5,706 nucleotides of DNA, taken from positions 1-5,706 of the forward strand of contig JAJYKH010000196.1 in the NCBI GenBank assembly GCA_021788685.1. Direction: 5' to 3'. The notes beneath the pieces were generated by a model. The model worked only from the letters and a program-made list of their open reading frames with translations. It did not search any database and was not told the origin of the DNA. Each line of letters begins with the position of its first letter. Position 1 is the stretch's first letter. The translations under genes and the position numbers were made by a program. The stretch comes from Deltaproteobacteria bacterium. GTDB lineage: Bacteria; Desulfobacterota; Desulfobulbia; Desulfobulbales; UBA5123. Below, piece after piece: positions 1-4,990 of this stretch.

Positions 1-27
1 GGTTTGCTTGCATGTAGCCTTTGAAAA

Positions 28-1383
28 ATGTCCATCCCTTTCCACCAGTTGCGGCAGAAAATCTCCGGCCGGCGGATGTTGTGGCGCCTGCCCCTGTTGA
101 CCATGCTGCTCTTGCAGCTCTGCTCCCCGGCCGCCGCGGAAAGGCTCACCTTCGGTGGGGTGCTGGAGCAAGGCCTGCAACACTCCTATGCTCTCAAAAT
201 CGCCCGGAGCGACCTCGCCCTTTCCCAGCTGGAATTGAAAGAGGCCCGCTCCCTCTACCTGCCGACCATGGGCGTGCGGTACGATCAGGGCTATGCCTGG
301 GCCTTGTCGGATGGACAGGCGGTTGTTCCCATCGGCGAAAGCTTCAGCGCCACCGATCTGTCCACCTGGCAAAACTCCATGAGCTTTTCCGCTTACCTGC
401 TGCTTTACGACTTCGGCGCCCGCGGGCAGAAGCTCGCCAGGGCGCGGCACCTCATCCGGGGTGCCGAATTCGGACAGGAAGAGCAGCTTCATCAGGTGCG
501 CTCCGCCCTGGTCGATGCCTATGCCCAAGGGTTGGAGGCGCAGTTGCAGCTCCAGGCACTTGAGCGGATTGTGGACCGGCGCAAGGAAGTTTTCCGCATC
601 TTGGAACGGCTCCGGGTGGCCGGGGTGGCCGATCGGGCCCAGGTGGAGGATACCGCCTTGCGGTTGGCGGCGGAGCTGACCCGGCTGGATGATGCGCGGG
701 CGGAGCAAGTCAGGACGCTGGCCGTGCTGGCGGAGCTGACCGGCGGGAGCTATCCGGCCGGAGAGGTGGAATTGGCCCCGCTCCCTGAGGCCCCGACCGG
801 AAGCGGCAAAGCCATTCCGGTGGAGCAGTTGCCGCAAATCCGCGCCCTCGATGAGGAGATGGCGCGCTTCCGGGCCGAGCGCTCGGCCGCCAAACGGGAG
901 ATGCTGCCCACCGTTGGGTTTTCCGGCAACTACCGCATGTACGGGGCCAACCGGAGCGGACCGGGTCCCACGATGGAGGACCTGGGCGCCCGGGATGCCA
1001 TGGCGATGGTGGTCCTGCAATGGGAATTCTTTTCGGGCTTTCGCGACCGGCTGCAGCTCGCCAAGCTTGACGAGCAGATAAACCGGCTCTCGCTCGAGCG
1101 GCAGCAACGCATCGCCGAGCTCCGGCGGGAGGTCGGGAGCCTCCAGGAAGCCGTGAGACTGTCCCGCGGCGGCCGCGACCACCTGGGGCAACGGCGGCAG
1201 TCGATTGCGGCTATCGGAGAGGCCAACCACCGGCTGCGGGAGCAAGGGGTGCTGGACCAGGTCGCCGCCCTCGAGCGGGAAACCGATTTGATCGAGGAGA
1301 CGCTCGATGCCGACCTGATCCGGACCCGGCAGCACGCCGACGCCATCCGGCTCCAATTCTGGGAAATTGCGGGAGCACCATGA
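28..1383 (+). CDS. TolC-family outer membrane efflux/secretion protein
   Basis: The 451-aa product is a probable outer-membrane channel of a tripartite efflux or type I secretion system, forming a trimeric beta-barrel plus periplasmic alpha-tunnel. The two-fold internal repeat of the family is visible. Repeat 1 has YLPTMGVRYDQGYAW near residues 77-91 and LLLYDFGARGQKLARAR near 124-140. Repeat 2 has MLPTVGFSGNYRMYG near 292-306 and LQWEFFSGFRDRLQLAKL near 330-347. Each is followed by long charged helices, and the length is normal for TolC proteins. A signal peptide is clear (hydrophobic LPLLTMLLLQL, cleavage likely after AAA at residue 37). ATG 28 follows an in-frame stop at 22-24 but has no good Shine-Dalgarno. 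ATG 76 (Met17), directly before the hydrophobic segment, is a credible alternative start. The stop overlaps the next ATG as ATGA. Inner-membrane and adaptor partners are not in the window, so the substrate is unknown. Confidence 0.93.
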   Translation: MSIPFHQLRQKISGRRMLWRLPLLTMLLLQLCSPAAAERLTFGGVLEQGLQHSYALKIARSDLALSQLELKEARSLYLPTMGVRYDQGYAWALSDGQAVVPIGESFSATDLSTWQNSMSFSAYLLLYDFGARGQKLARARHLIRGAEFGQEEQLHQVRSALVDAYAQGLEAQLQLQALERIVDRRKEVFRILERLRVAGVADRAQVEDTALRLAAELTRLDDARAEQVRTLAVLAELTGGSYPAGEVELAPLPEAPTGSGKAIPVEQLPQIRALDEEMARFRAERSAAKREMLPTVGFSGNYRMYGANRSGPGPTMEDLGARDAMAMVVLQWEFFSGFRDRLQLAKLDEQINRLSLERQQRIAELRREVGSLQEAVRLSRGGRDHLGQRRQSIAAIGEANHRLREQGVLDQVAALERETDLIEETLDADLIRTRQHADAIRLQFWEIAGAP

Positions 1384-1517
1384 ACGCGGCGCTCATCGCC
1401 TTCGAGTGGCGGCCCGGGTCAACCCGGGTGAATATGGACACGCGGGCGGTGACGCGCAAGTCCGGCCTCCAGGAGGAGGTTATTCCAGAGGACTGGGACA
1501 ACAGCGGTGACATCTGA
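1380..1517 (+). CDS. Small ORF (45 aa), translationally coupled to the TolC-family gene; function unknown
   Basis: The ATG overlaps the TolC-family stop as ATGA, a classic coupling arrangement. The frame stays open for 45 codons, beginning MNAALIAFEWRPGSTRVN and ending EDWDNSGDI. I recognise no domain, signal peptide or membrane segment. The product is mostly polar and acidic at its C-terminus. A perfect inverted repeat (1413-1428) lies inside it. GC content falls sharply right after its stop. It could be a genuine small protein, the truncated start of a longer operon gene, or chance. Nothing beyond the overlap supports it. Confidence 0.25.
   Translation: MNAALIAFEWRPGSTRVNMDTRAVTRKSGLQEEVIPEDWDNSGDI
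1413..1428. repeat. Short perfect inverted repeat (hairpin) after the TolC-family gene
   Basis: CCCGGGT-CA-ACCCGGG gives 7-bp arms with a 2-base centre, 30 bases past the TolC-family stop. No T-run follows, so it is not a canonical intrinsic terminator. It could stabilise or end the tolC transcript 3' end, or be a chance GC palindrome. Confidence 0.35.
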
Positions 1518-1605
1518 TAAATAACAATATGCTACGGACGGCGGGACAATCTTGGAATAGTTACCGGACAACGCGAGAATAAGAGGAAGGGAGTTGAGCA
1601 GAAAC

Positions 1606-1641
1606 AAAAAATCCCGAGAGGACCGTACCCCCCTCGGGATT
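1606..1641 (-). terminator. Intrinsic terminator downstream of the tRNA-Arg remnant
   Basis: Read on the minus strand, a 9-bp stem (AATCCCGAG with CTCGGGATT, arms 1633-1641 and 1610-1618, 14-base loop) runs directly into a TTTTTT tract at 1606-1611. It starts about 11 bases past the CCA end of the tRNA fragment. This makes it the original terminator of that tRNA gene. On the plus strand only a weak T-containing stretch follows, so termination of the tolC operon here is possible but less certain. Confidence 0.85.
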
Positions 1642-1652
1642 CGTATATCTGA

Positions 1653-1702
1653 TGGTGAGCGGAGCGGGATTCGAACCCACGACCTTTAGCTCCGGAGGCT
1701 AA
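1653..1702 (-). tRNA. tRNA-Arg (CCG), 3' fragment only, nucleotides 27-76 (truncated)
   Basis: Read on the minus strand, the parts are: anticodon stem TTAGC, loop CTCCGGA with anticodon CCG (1695-1693), stem GCTAA, variable loop AGGTC, T-stem GTGGG / TTCGAAT / CCCGC, 3' acceptor strand TCCGCTC, discriminator A, and encoded CCA (1655-1653). All pairings of the anticodon and T arms are intact. The expected 5' acceptor strand GAGCGGA and the D-arm are absent. Bases 1703 onwards are AT-rich and cannot form them. As it stands the gene cannot yield a tRNA. The terminator directly downstream shows this is the chromosomal 3' half left after an element inserted into the anticodon region. The intact copy should be rebuilt at the far end of the element, which is not in this window. 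Confidence 0.9.
1653..1702. other. Putative attachment site at the left end of the integrated element (att junction)
   Basis: The tRNA 3' half ends at 1702, and unrelated AT-rich DNA with an integrase promoter begins at once. An adjacent integrase reading away from the tRNA is the usual layout of tRNA-targeted islands and prophages. The core identity block therefore likely lies inside this interval, from the anticodon stem-loop towards the 3' end. The exact crossover cannot be fixed without the partner site, and no second copy exists in the window. Confidence 0.75.
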
Positions 1703-1729
1703 AATATCATTTCGTAAATAATTGTTTTA

Positions 1730-1757
1730 TTGACATTTTAAAAATACCGCCTATTAT
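1730..1757 (+). promoter_or_regulatory. Sigma-70 promoter of the integrase gene
   Basis: A perfect -35 TTGACA (1730-1735), a 16-base spacer and -10 TATTAT (1752-1757) sit in strongly AT-rich DNA. Initiation is expected near 1764, about 40 bases before the integrase ATG. It lies entirely on the island side of the junction, so the integrase carries its own promoter. Confidence 0.75.
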
Positions 1758-1803
1758 TTGGTGACGCTCATGGGACAATAGCCTGCCAAACAAGGGGGGG
1801 AAA

Positions 1804-2829
1804 ATGGCCACCATCGAAAAGCGGGGTCCTTATCAGTTCCGCGCCAAAATCCGCAAGCTCGGCCACAAGGTCATCACCAAGACTTTCAACAACCGCAAGG
1901 ATGCCGAAGCATGGGGAAGGCAGGTTGAGGCGGAGTTTGACCGGAAGGGATTCCTGCCTGCCGATACAGCTCAGCGGACTACTTTCCGCCAAGCCGGCGA
2001 ACGATATCAGGAGGAGGTATTCCCCCGCCTGGCATGCGGCGGGAAAATGGAAAAAGCGAGAATCATCCGCCTGATTGAGAATTTTGGCGAGCTGTCACTG
2101 GCCTCCCTCGATTCAGCCCATGTGGCGGAATTCCGTGACCGAAGGCTCAAAGAAGGTGCGTCCCCCCAGACCGTCAAGCACGACATCGGGCTGCTCGGCC
2201 GCATCCTGAAGCAGTGCGTGATTGATTGGGGAATACCACTCCCCAAGGGCATTGTCACCGCTCACGTCCGCAAGCCGGCGTTGCCAGCCGGGCGGGACCG
2301 GCGGCTGCGCGACGGGGAAGAGCAGAAGCTGCTCGAAGCCGCCCGGGCGTCGAAAAGCAGCGAGATCGAGAGCATTGTCATTATCGCGCTTGAGACCGCA
2401 GCAAGGCGGAGTGAGATTGCGGCCATGCGCTGGGAGCACATCGACTTGAACAGGAGGACCTGGCACATTCCCGATACGAAAACCAAGGTCCCGCGAACTG
2501 CCCCGCTCTCAAGCCGTGCTGTCGAGGTCCTTTGCGCCCTGCCCCGCCGGCTGGATGGCCGGGTCTGGAAGCTGAAGCGTGAAGACGGGATCACCCAGGC
2601 TTTCGATCGGCTGTGCAAGGCACGCGTGAAGAGCGAGGGTGAAAGCAAGGTAGTGGAGCGGTTTCCGAATCTCCGCTTTCACGATCTCCGCCACGAGGCC
2701 ACCAGCCGCTTTTTCGAAAAGGGGCTAAACATCATGGAAGTGGCCGCGGTCACCGGCCACAAGGACCTGAAGATGCTCAAGCGATACACCCACCTGCGGG
2801 CGGAGGATTTGGCGGCGAAGCTGGGGTGA
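1804..2829 (+). CDS. Tyrosine site-specific integrase (phage integrase family)
   Basis: This 341-aa tyrosine recombinase is expected to catalyse integration and excision at the neighbouring tRNA-Arg site. The N-terminus (about 1-50, MATIEKRGPYQFRAKIRK) resembles the arm-type DNA-binding domain of proteobacterial island integrases. A SAM-like core-binding region follows (about 58-150). The catalytic domain (about 165-335) keeps the full set: Arg201 in ETAARRSEIAAMRW, Lys226 in TKTKVPRT, His293 and Arg296 in FHDLRHEATS, His319 in TGHKDLKML, and nucleophile Tyr328 in KRYTHL. ATG 1804 is preceded by a purine-rich Shine-Dalgarno (AAGGGGGGG, 1792-1800) and a good promoter. It reads away from the tRNA fragment. 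Its last 30 bases, stop included, recur exactly at 3514-3543. It converges on the first TA antitoxin with a 17-base gap. The gene appears intact and probably functional. Confidence 0.95.
   Translation: MATIEKRGPYQFRAKIRKLGHKVITKTFNNRKDAEAWGRQVEAEFDRKGFLPADTAQRTTFRQAGERYQEEVFPRLACGGKMEKARIIRLIENFGELSLASLDSAHVAEFRDRRLKEGASPQTVKHDIGLLGRILKQCVIDWGIPLPKGIVTAHVRKPALPAGRDRRLRDGEEQKLLEAARASKSSEIESIVIIALETAARRSEIAAMRWEHIDLNRRTWHIPDTKTKVPRTAPLSSRAVEVLCALPRRLDGRVWKLKREDGITQAFDRLCKARVKSEGESKVVERFPNLRFHDLRHEATSRFFEKGLNIMEVAAVTGHKDLKMLKRYTHLRAEDLAAKLG
2800..2829 (+). repeat. 30-bp direct repeat, copy 1 (integrase 3' end)
   Basis: This copy begins GCGGAGGATTTGGCGG, ends GCTGGGGTGA, and encodes the integrase C-terminus EDLAAKLG plus stop. 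It is identical over 30 bases to 3514-3543. The two copies bracket the minus-strand TA cassette. Confidence 0.95.
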
Positions 2830-2846
2830 TAGGACCAGGTTCAGGC

Positions 2847-3140
2847 CTAGGCTGCATGGCTGGCATGCAGCTTCAGACCAAGGGCCTTGATGACCTTCAT
2901 CACCGTGGTAAACTCCGGGTTGCCCTCCGGCGATAGCGCCTTATAAAGACCCTCACGGGCCAAGCCGGTTTCACGGGCAAGCTGAGTCATGCCCCGGGCG
3001 CGGGCGATAGCACCCAGGGCGGTGCGGATCAGGCTGCCGTCGCCGGGGTCTTCCTCGACACAGGCATCGAAATAGAGGGCAATGTCTTCTTCGGTCTTGA
3101 GGTAGTCCGCACTGTCCCATCGGGAAAATTTTTCAGCCAT
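2847..3140 (-). CDS. HI1420-type addiction-module antitoxin (HTH protein)
   Basis: The 97-aa product matches the 'addiction module antidote protein' (HI1420-like) family. It should bind and neutralise the adjacent RelE/ParE-like toxin and repress the shared promoter. An acidic N-terminal part (residues 1-40, with YLKTEEDIALYFDACVEE) is followed by a Cro/C1-type HTH at about 41-91, with MTQLARETGLAREGLYKALS as the core and TVMKVIKALGLKL as the last helix. The length is typical. The start is set by ATG 3140 and an AGGAG ribosome site lying inside the end of the toxin gene. The toxin stop is separated from this ATG by three bases, so translation is probably coupled. The toxin-first order is normal for this family. 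A perfect 8-bp hairpin (2851-2871) covers its last codons. The family call is strong; activity is inferred. Confidence 0.9.
   Translation of the reverse strand: MAEKFSRWDSADYLKTEEDIALYFDACVEEDPGDGSLIRTALGAIARARGMTQLARETGLAREGLYKALSPEGNPEFTTVMKVIKALGLKLHASHAA
2851..2871. repeat. Perfect inverted repeat at the antitoxin 3' end
   Basis: GCTGCATG and CATGCAGC (8-bp arms, 5-base loop) overlap the last codons of the antitoxin in the convergent space with the integrase. No T-run follows on either strand, so a terminator role is uncertain. Confidence 0.4.
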
Positions 3141-3143
3141 GGT

Positions 3144-3440
3144 TCACTCCTGCCACTCTTTAGCCAGCGCGATGGCGCGGTCTATATCCGCATCCTGAGT
3201 GCGTTTGTCGCCTCCCGCCAGGAGCACGATGACCAACGGGCCGCGCTTTATGAAATAGACCCGGTAGCCGGGGCCGTAGTCGATTCTCAACTCACGGATA
3301 CCTTCTCGCACAGGTTTCGCATCGCCTGGATTTCCAGCCGCCAGACGGTCGATCCGCGCCTGAACGCGAGCACGCGCCATCCGGTCTTTAAGGCCAAGCA
3401 ACCAGCGTTCGAAGGTTTCCGACTTGATGATCTCGAACAT
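3144..3440 (-). CDS. RelE/ParE-superfamily toxin (HI1419-type addiction module killer)
   Basis: The 98-aa product (from the start chosen here) is a small basic RelE/ParE-fold toxin of the HI1419 'addiction module killer' family. Such toxins are thought to be ribosome-dependent mRNA interferases or related inhibitors. Family features are MFEIIKSETFERWLLGLKDR at the N-terminus, RIDRLAAGNPGD near 29-40, GIRELRIDYGPGYRVYF near 47-63, and LLAGGDKRTQDADIDRA near 73-89. I chose Met at 3440 because family members begin MFEI. An in-frame ATG at 3458 would add six residues, and neither start has a clear Shine-Dalgarno. The gene is the first of a two-gene operon with the antitoxin three bases downstream, oriented against the integrase. 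It is intact. The exact cellular target is not deducible. Confidence 0.9.
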   Translation of the reverse strand: MFEIIKSETFERWLLGLKDRMARARVQARIDRLAAGNPGDAKPVREGIRELRIDYGPGYRVYFIKRGPLVIVLLAGGDKRTQDADIDRAIALAKEWQE

Positions 3441-3446
3441 GGAGAT

Positions 3447-3475
3447 ACCGTAAACCATAGTTCACAACTTGTCAA
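3447..3475 (-). promoter_or_regulatory. Candidate promoter/operator of the HI1419/HI1420-type TA operon
   Basis: On the minus strand a perfect -35 TTGACA (3475-3470) is followed after 17 bases by a weak -10 TACGGT (3452-3447). Between them lies the palindrome AGTT-cac-AACT (3459-3469), a plausible site for antitoxin autorepression. If this promoter is used, transcription starts close to the ATG at 3440, implying a very short or absent leader. Confidence 0.4.
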
Positions 3476-3485
3476 TTCTGAAGAG

Positions 3486-3543
3486 AGGACGACTTCCTTC
3501 GAGAAGGGCCTGCGCGGAGGATTTGGCGGCGAAGCTGGGGTGA
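3486..3543 (+). pseudogene. Decayed 3' fragment of a second tyrosine integrase gene
   Basis: One frame (3495-3512) reads S-F-E-K-G-L, matching RFFEKGL at residues 302-308 of the intact integrase. The codons differ at third positions, as expected of a diverged homologue rather than a fresh copy. Right after the CTG of this Leu the sequence jumps to the last codons of the gene (AEDLAAKLG plus stop, 30 bases identical to 2800-2829), in another frame. The missing block corresponds to about residues 309-331 and includes the catalytic His319 and Tyr328. CTGCG lies at both ends of the gap, consistent with a microhomology deletion. It cannot encode a working enzyme. The 30-bp identity is certain; the upstream homology is short and therefore moderate. 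Confidence 0.6.
3514..3543 (+). repeat. 30-bp direct repeat, copy 2
   Basis: This is an exact match to 2800-2829, the last bases and stop codon of the integrase. The two copies enclose about 0.68 kb holding the minus-strand TA operon. Recombination between them would delete that cassette and leave the integrase intact. Confidence 0.95.
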
Positions 3544-3573
3544 AGTGGTCCTGCCTTGACAAAAAACCACTTC
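3542..3573. promoter_or_regulatory. Inverted repeat around the -35 of the second TA promoter (candidate operator)
   Basis: GAAGTGGT (3542-3549) and ACCACTTC (3566-3573) are perfect 8-bp arms separated by 16 bases that contain the TTGACA box. The placement suits an operator for the MqsA-like antitoxin. It does not match the classical E. coli MqsA site AACCT-N-AGGTT, so the assignment is inference. Confidence 0.4.
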
Positions 3574-3584
3574 GGAGATAAAAG
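3556..3584 (+). promoter_or_regulatory. Sigma-70 promoter of the DUF4258-MqsA-like TA operon
   Basis: A perfect -35 TTGACA (3556-3561), a 17-base spacer and -10 TAAAAG (3579-3584, four of six matches) predict a start near 3591, about 30 bases before the toxin ATG. A palindrome AGTTG-cgct-CAACT (3583-3596) overlaps the expected start point and could also bind a repressor. Confidence 0.55.
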
Positions 3585-3619
3585 TTGCGCTCAACTCAAT
3601 TTCCAGCTTATCATTTACC

Positions 3620-3925
3620 ATGACTTTCGACCCTACCGAAGAGATAGAGGACGAAAAAGCCCTGACCCTGATCCGAAGGGCCGCTTCCGCGAGAAATCTT
3701 ATCTACGGTCGACACGTCAAGCAGCGGATGAGCGAAAGAAATTTCACTATCCAGGACATTCTCTACATTCTCCAGAATGGCCGGCTGCGCGGGAAGGAAT
3801 ACAAGGCAGAATACGAAAATTGGGTCTATTCGATCAGAGGGCAAGATCTCGAAGGGGAAGAAGGCCGAGTAGTGACAGCCATCCTCTCGGAATATTCGAT
3901 ACAAATCATTACTGTGACGAGCTGA
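3620..3925 (+). CDS. DUF4258 domain protein, putative toxin of a TA pair
   Basis: The 101-aa product matches the DUF4258 family, small proteins often encoded next to zinc-finger HTH antitoxins and thought to be RelE/MqsR-like toxins. The family core is visible: GRHVKQRMSERNFTIQDILYIL (30-51, with the conserved H, R and R of HxxxRMxER), then YKAEYENWVYSIRGQDLEG (61-79), and RVVTAILSEYSIQIITV (83-99). ATG 3620 is the first usual start after an in-frame stop at 3557-3559, but it lacks a recognisable Shine-Dalgarno. It may be translated weakly, or a downstream start may be used. It is followed after 30 bases by the MqsA-like gene, in the mqsRA order (toxin first). The family call is firm; the toxin role comes from family and context, and the biochemical activity is unknown. 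Confidence 0.82.
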   Translation: MTFDPTEEIEDEKALTLIRRAASARNLIYGRHVKQRMSERNFTIQDILYILQNGRLRGKEYKAEYENWVYSIRGQDLEGEEGRVVTAILSEYSIQIITVTS

Positions 3926-3955
3926 TCTTCGCCGGAATGGCGCCAGGGAGGGAAT

Positions 3956-4483
3956 ATGAAAAAATGTATTGAATGCGGCGGGAAGACCGTTCCGGTCAAG
4001 GACCAGCCGTACCTCTATGATGAGTGCGGCTTGGATGTCATCCTGCACGGTGTAACTCAGTTTAAGTGTGAGCAATGCGGAGAAATTTTCGTATCCCTGC
4101 CAAATATAGAAAATCTTCACCGGGTTATCGGTGGATTCATCTGCTCGAAAAGAAAATCCCTGCTCACTCCGTCGGAAATCAAATTTTTGAGAAAGGATCT
4201 CCATCTCAAGTCGAAGGAGCTCGCCTCAGTGCTTGGTTTAAGGCCGGAGACGGTTTCTCGTTGGGAACGGGGGAAGGAAACGATTGGCGAAACCCAGGAC
4301 CGTTTATTGCGGTCGCTCTACATGAATTATGCCGCCGAAAAAGTAAACAGTGTCATTTGCCACGGTCTGGTTCAGATTTTTTCGGAGCTGCCAAGAGAGC
4401 GAAAGAAAATCAAATCTCCCAAAAAAATCGAGCTGAACCCTTCCGACTGGCTTACTGGCCGGGTAGAGGTATGCGAAGCATAG
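3956..4483 (+). CDS. MqsA/YgiT-family zinc-finger HTH antitoxin
   Basis: The 175-aa product is the likely antitoxin and autorepressor of the DUF4258 protein upstream. The N-terminal domain carries two CxxC knuckles, Cys4/Cys7 (CIEC) and Cys38/Cys41 (CEQC), as in the zinc-binding half of MqsA and YgiT-type proteins. The C-terminal part has a Cro/C1 HTH at about 70-118 (LTPSEIKFLRKDL, KELASVLGLRPETVSRWERG). MqsA itself is about 131 aa. This protein has an extra tail of about 50 residues with a basic lysine-rich stretch (REKKKIKSPKK-like, 147-157) ending WLTGRVEVCEA. ATG 3956 has a strong Shine-Dalgarno (AGGGAGG), much stronger than the toxin's, which would favour antitoxin excess. No intrinsic terminator is clear after the stop, only the inverted repeat GCATAGC / GCTATGC (4478-4510). 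Confidence 0.85.
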   Translation: MKKCIECGGKTVPVKDQPYLYDECGLDVILHGVTQFKCEQCGEIFVSLPNIENLHRVIGGFICSKRKSLLTPSEIKFLRKDLHLKSKELASVLGLRPETVSRWERGKETIGETQDRLLRSLYMNYAAEKVNSVICHGLVQIFSELPRERKKIKSPKKIELNPSDWLTGRVEVCEA

Positions 4484-4510
4484 CAGGCCTACTCCGCCGG
4501 GGCGCTATGC
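4478..4510. repeat. Inverted repeat spanning the MqsA-like stop codon
   Basis: GCATAGC (4478-4484) and GCTATGC (4504-4510) are perfect 7-bp arms around a 19-base GC-rich loop, with the MqsA-like stop in the left arm. No T-run follows, so it is at best a weak or Rho-assisted terminator. Confidence 0.35.
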
Positions 4511-4930
4511 GCGGATCCCCCCCGTGCCGGTTCGCCAGTTCGGCAAAAACCTGCCTTGAAAGGGAATAATCCAAGAGGCTTTGGCGAGGTCCGGGCCTTG
4601 ACCATGCCAGAGGACGGGCCTGGTCCTTCCCAGAAGGGGCTTCGAGCCAGCAGCCGAATTCACCGCTTCGCGGAGCGCCGGCCTGCTTCGATTCGATCCG
4701 GAGGCGTGGGGAACCCCTCCTTCGGATGAGAACAAAATCGCAGAAGGTACTTTGCCCTCGATGGCACACACTCAGGGCGGAGGATGCTGCCACACGCGGC
4801 GCCCGAAGGCTGCCCCTGCCTCCTGGGCCACTCCCCTCTTGAATCCTTTGACTTCACCCCGGGCGGATTCATAGCTGCTGGCTCATTCGTAGCCGGGAGC
4901 CCCCTCATTTTTCACATGCCCTTGAGCCTA

Positions 4931-4973
4931 AGCCCCGCCGGAGGCGAGGGCTGGCGATTGCCGCCCTCTCGCC
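4931..4973. repeat. Two overlapping, mutually exclusive hairpins
   Basis: Hairpin A pairs AGCCC-CGCC (4931-4939) with GGCG-A-GGGCT (4943-4952), with a GGA loop and one bulged A. Hairpin B uses the right arm of A (GGCGAGGGC, 4943-4951) against GCCCTCTCGCC (4963-4973), with two extra bases in the right arm. Both cannot form at once. This may be regulatory or just a result of GC-rich sequence. Confidence 0.4.
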
Positions 4974-4990
4974 TCGCCACTTTCAGGTCA

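Larger units (their letters stand above)
1703..4483. mobile_element. Integrative element / genomic island, left part (right end undefined)
   Basis: The element begins at the tRNA-Arg junction and contains a tyrosine integrase and two TA modules, typical cargo and stabilisers of integrative elements. A partial second integrase 3' end (about 3486-3543) indicates nested or recombined history. The right limit is arbitrary: 4483 is the end of the last recognisable cargo gene. The noncoding stretch and even nifA may belong to the element, because no second att site or complete tRNA-Arg is visible. I see no conjugation, phage structural or replication genes. Confidence 0.7.

Noticed and set aside
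930..1513. Minus-strand frames opposite the TolC-family gene
   Set aside because: Ser/Arg-rich shadows of a well-supported GC-rich gene.
3611..4204. Minus-strand frame of 197 codons opposite the DUF4258 and MqsA-like genes
   Set aside because: It is antisense to two genes with clear domain matches and shows no family features of its own.
4690..4710. Possible second att copy: ATTCG and TCCGGAGGC resemble parts of the tRNA-Arg fragment
   Set aside because: Only TCCGGAGGC matches continuously; the T-arm, CCA end and surrounding bases do not align with 1653-1702.
4452..4908. Minus-strand open frames of 82-113 codons
   Set aside because: They overlap each other and the MqsA-like gene end, have no ribosome sites, and give low-complexity Arg/Pro/Ser-rich translations with no domain.
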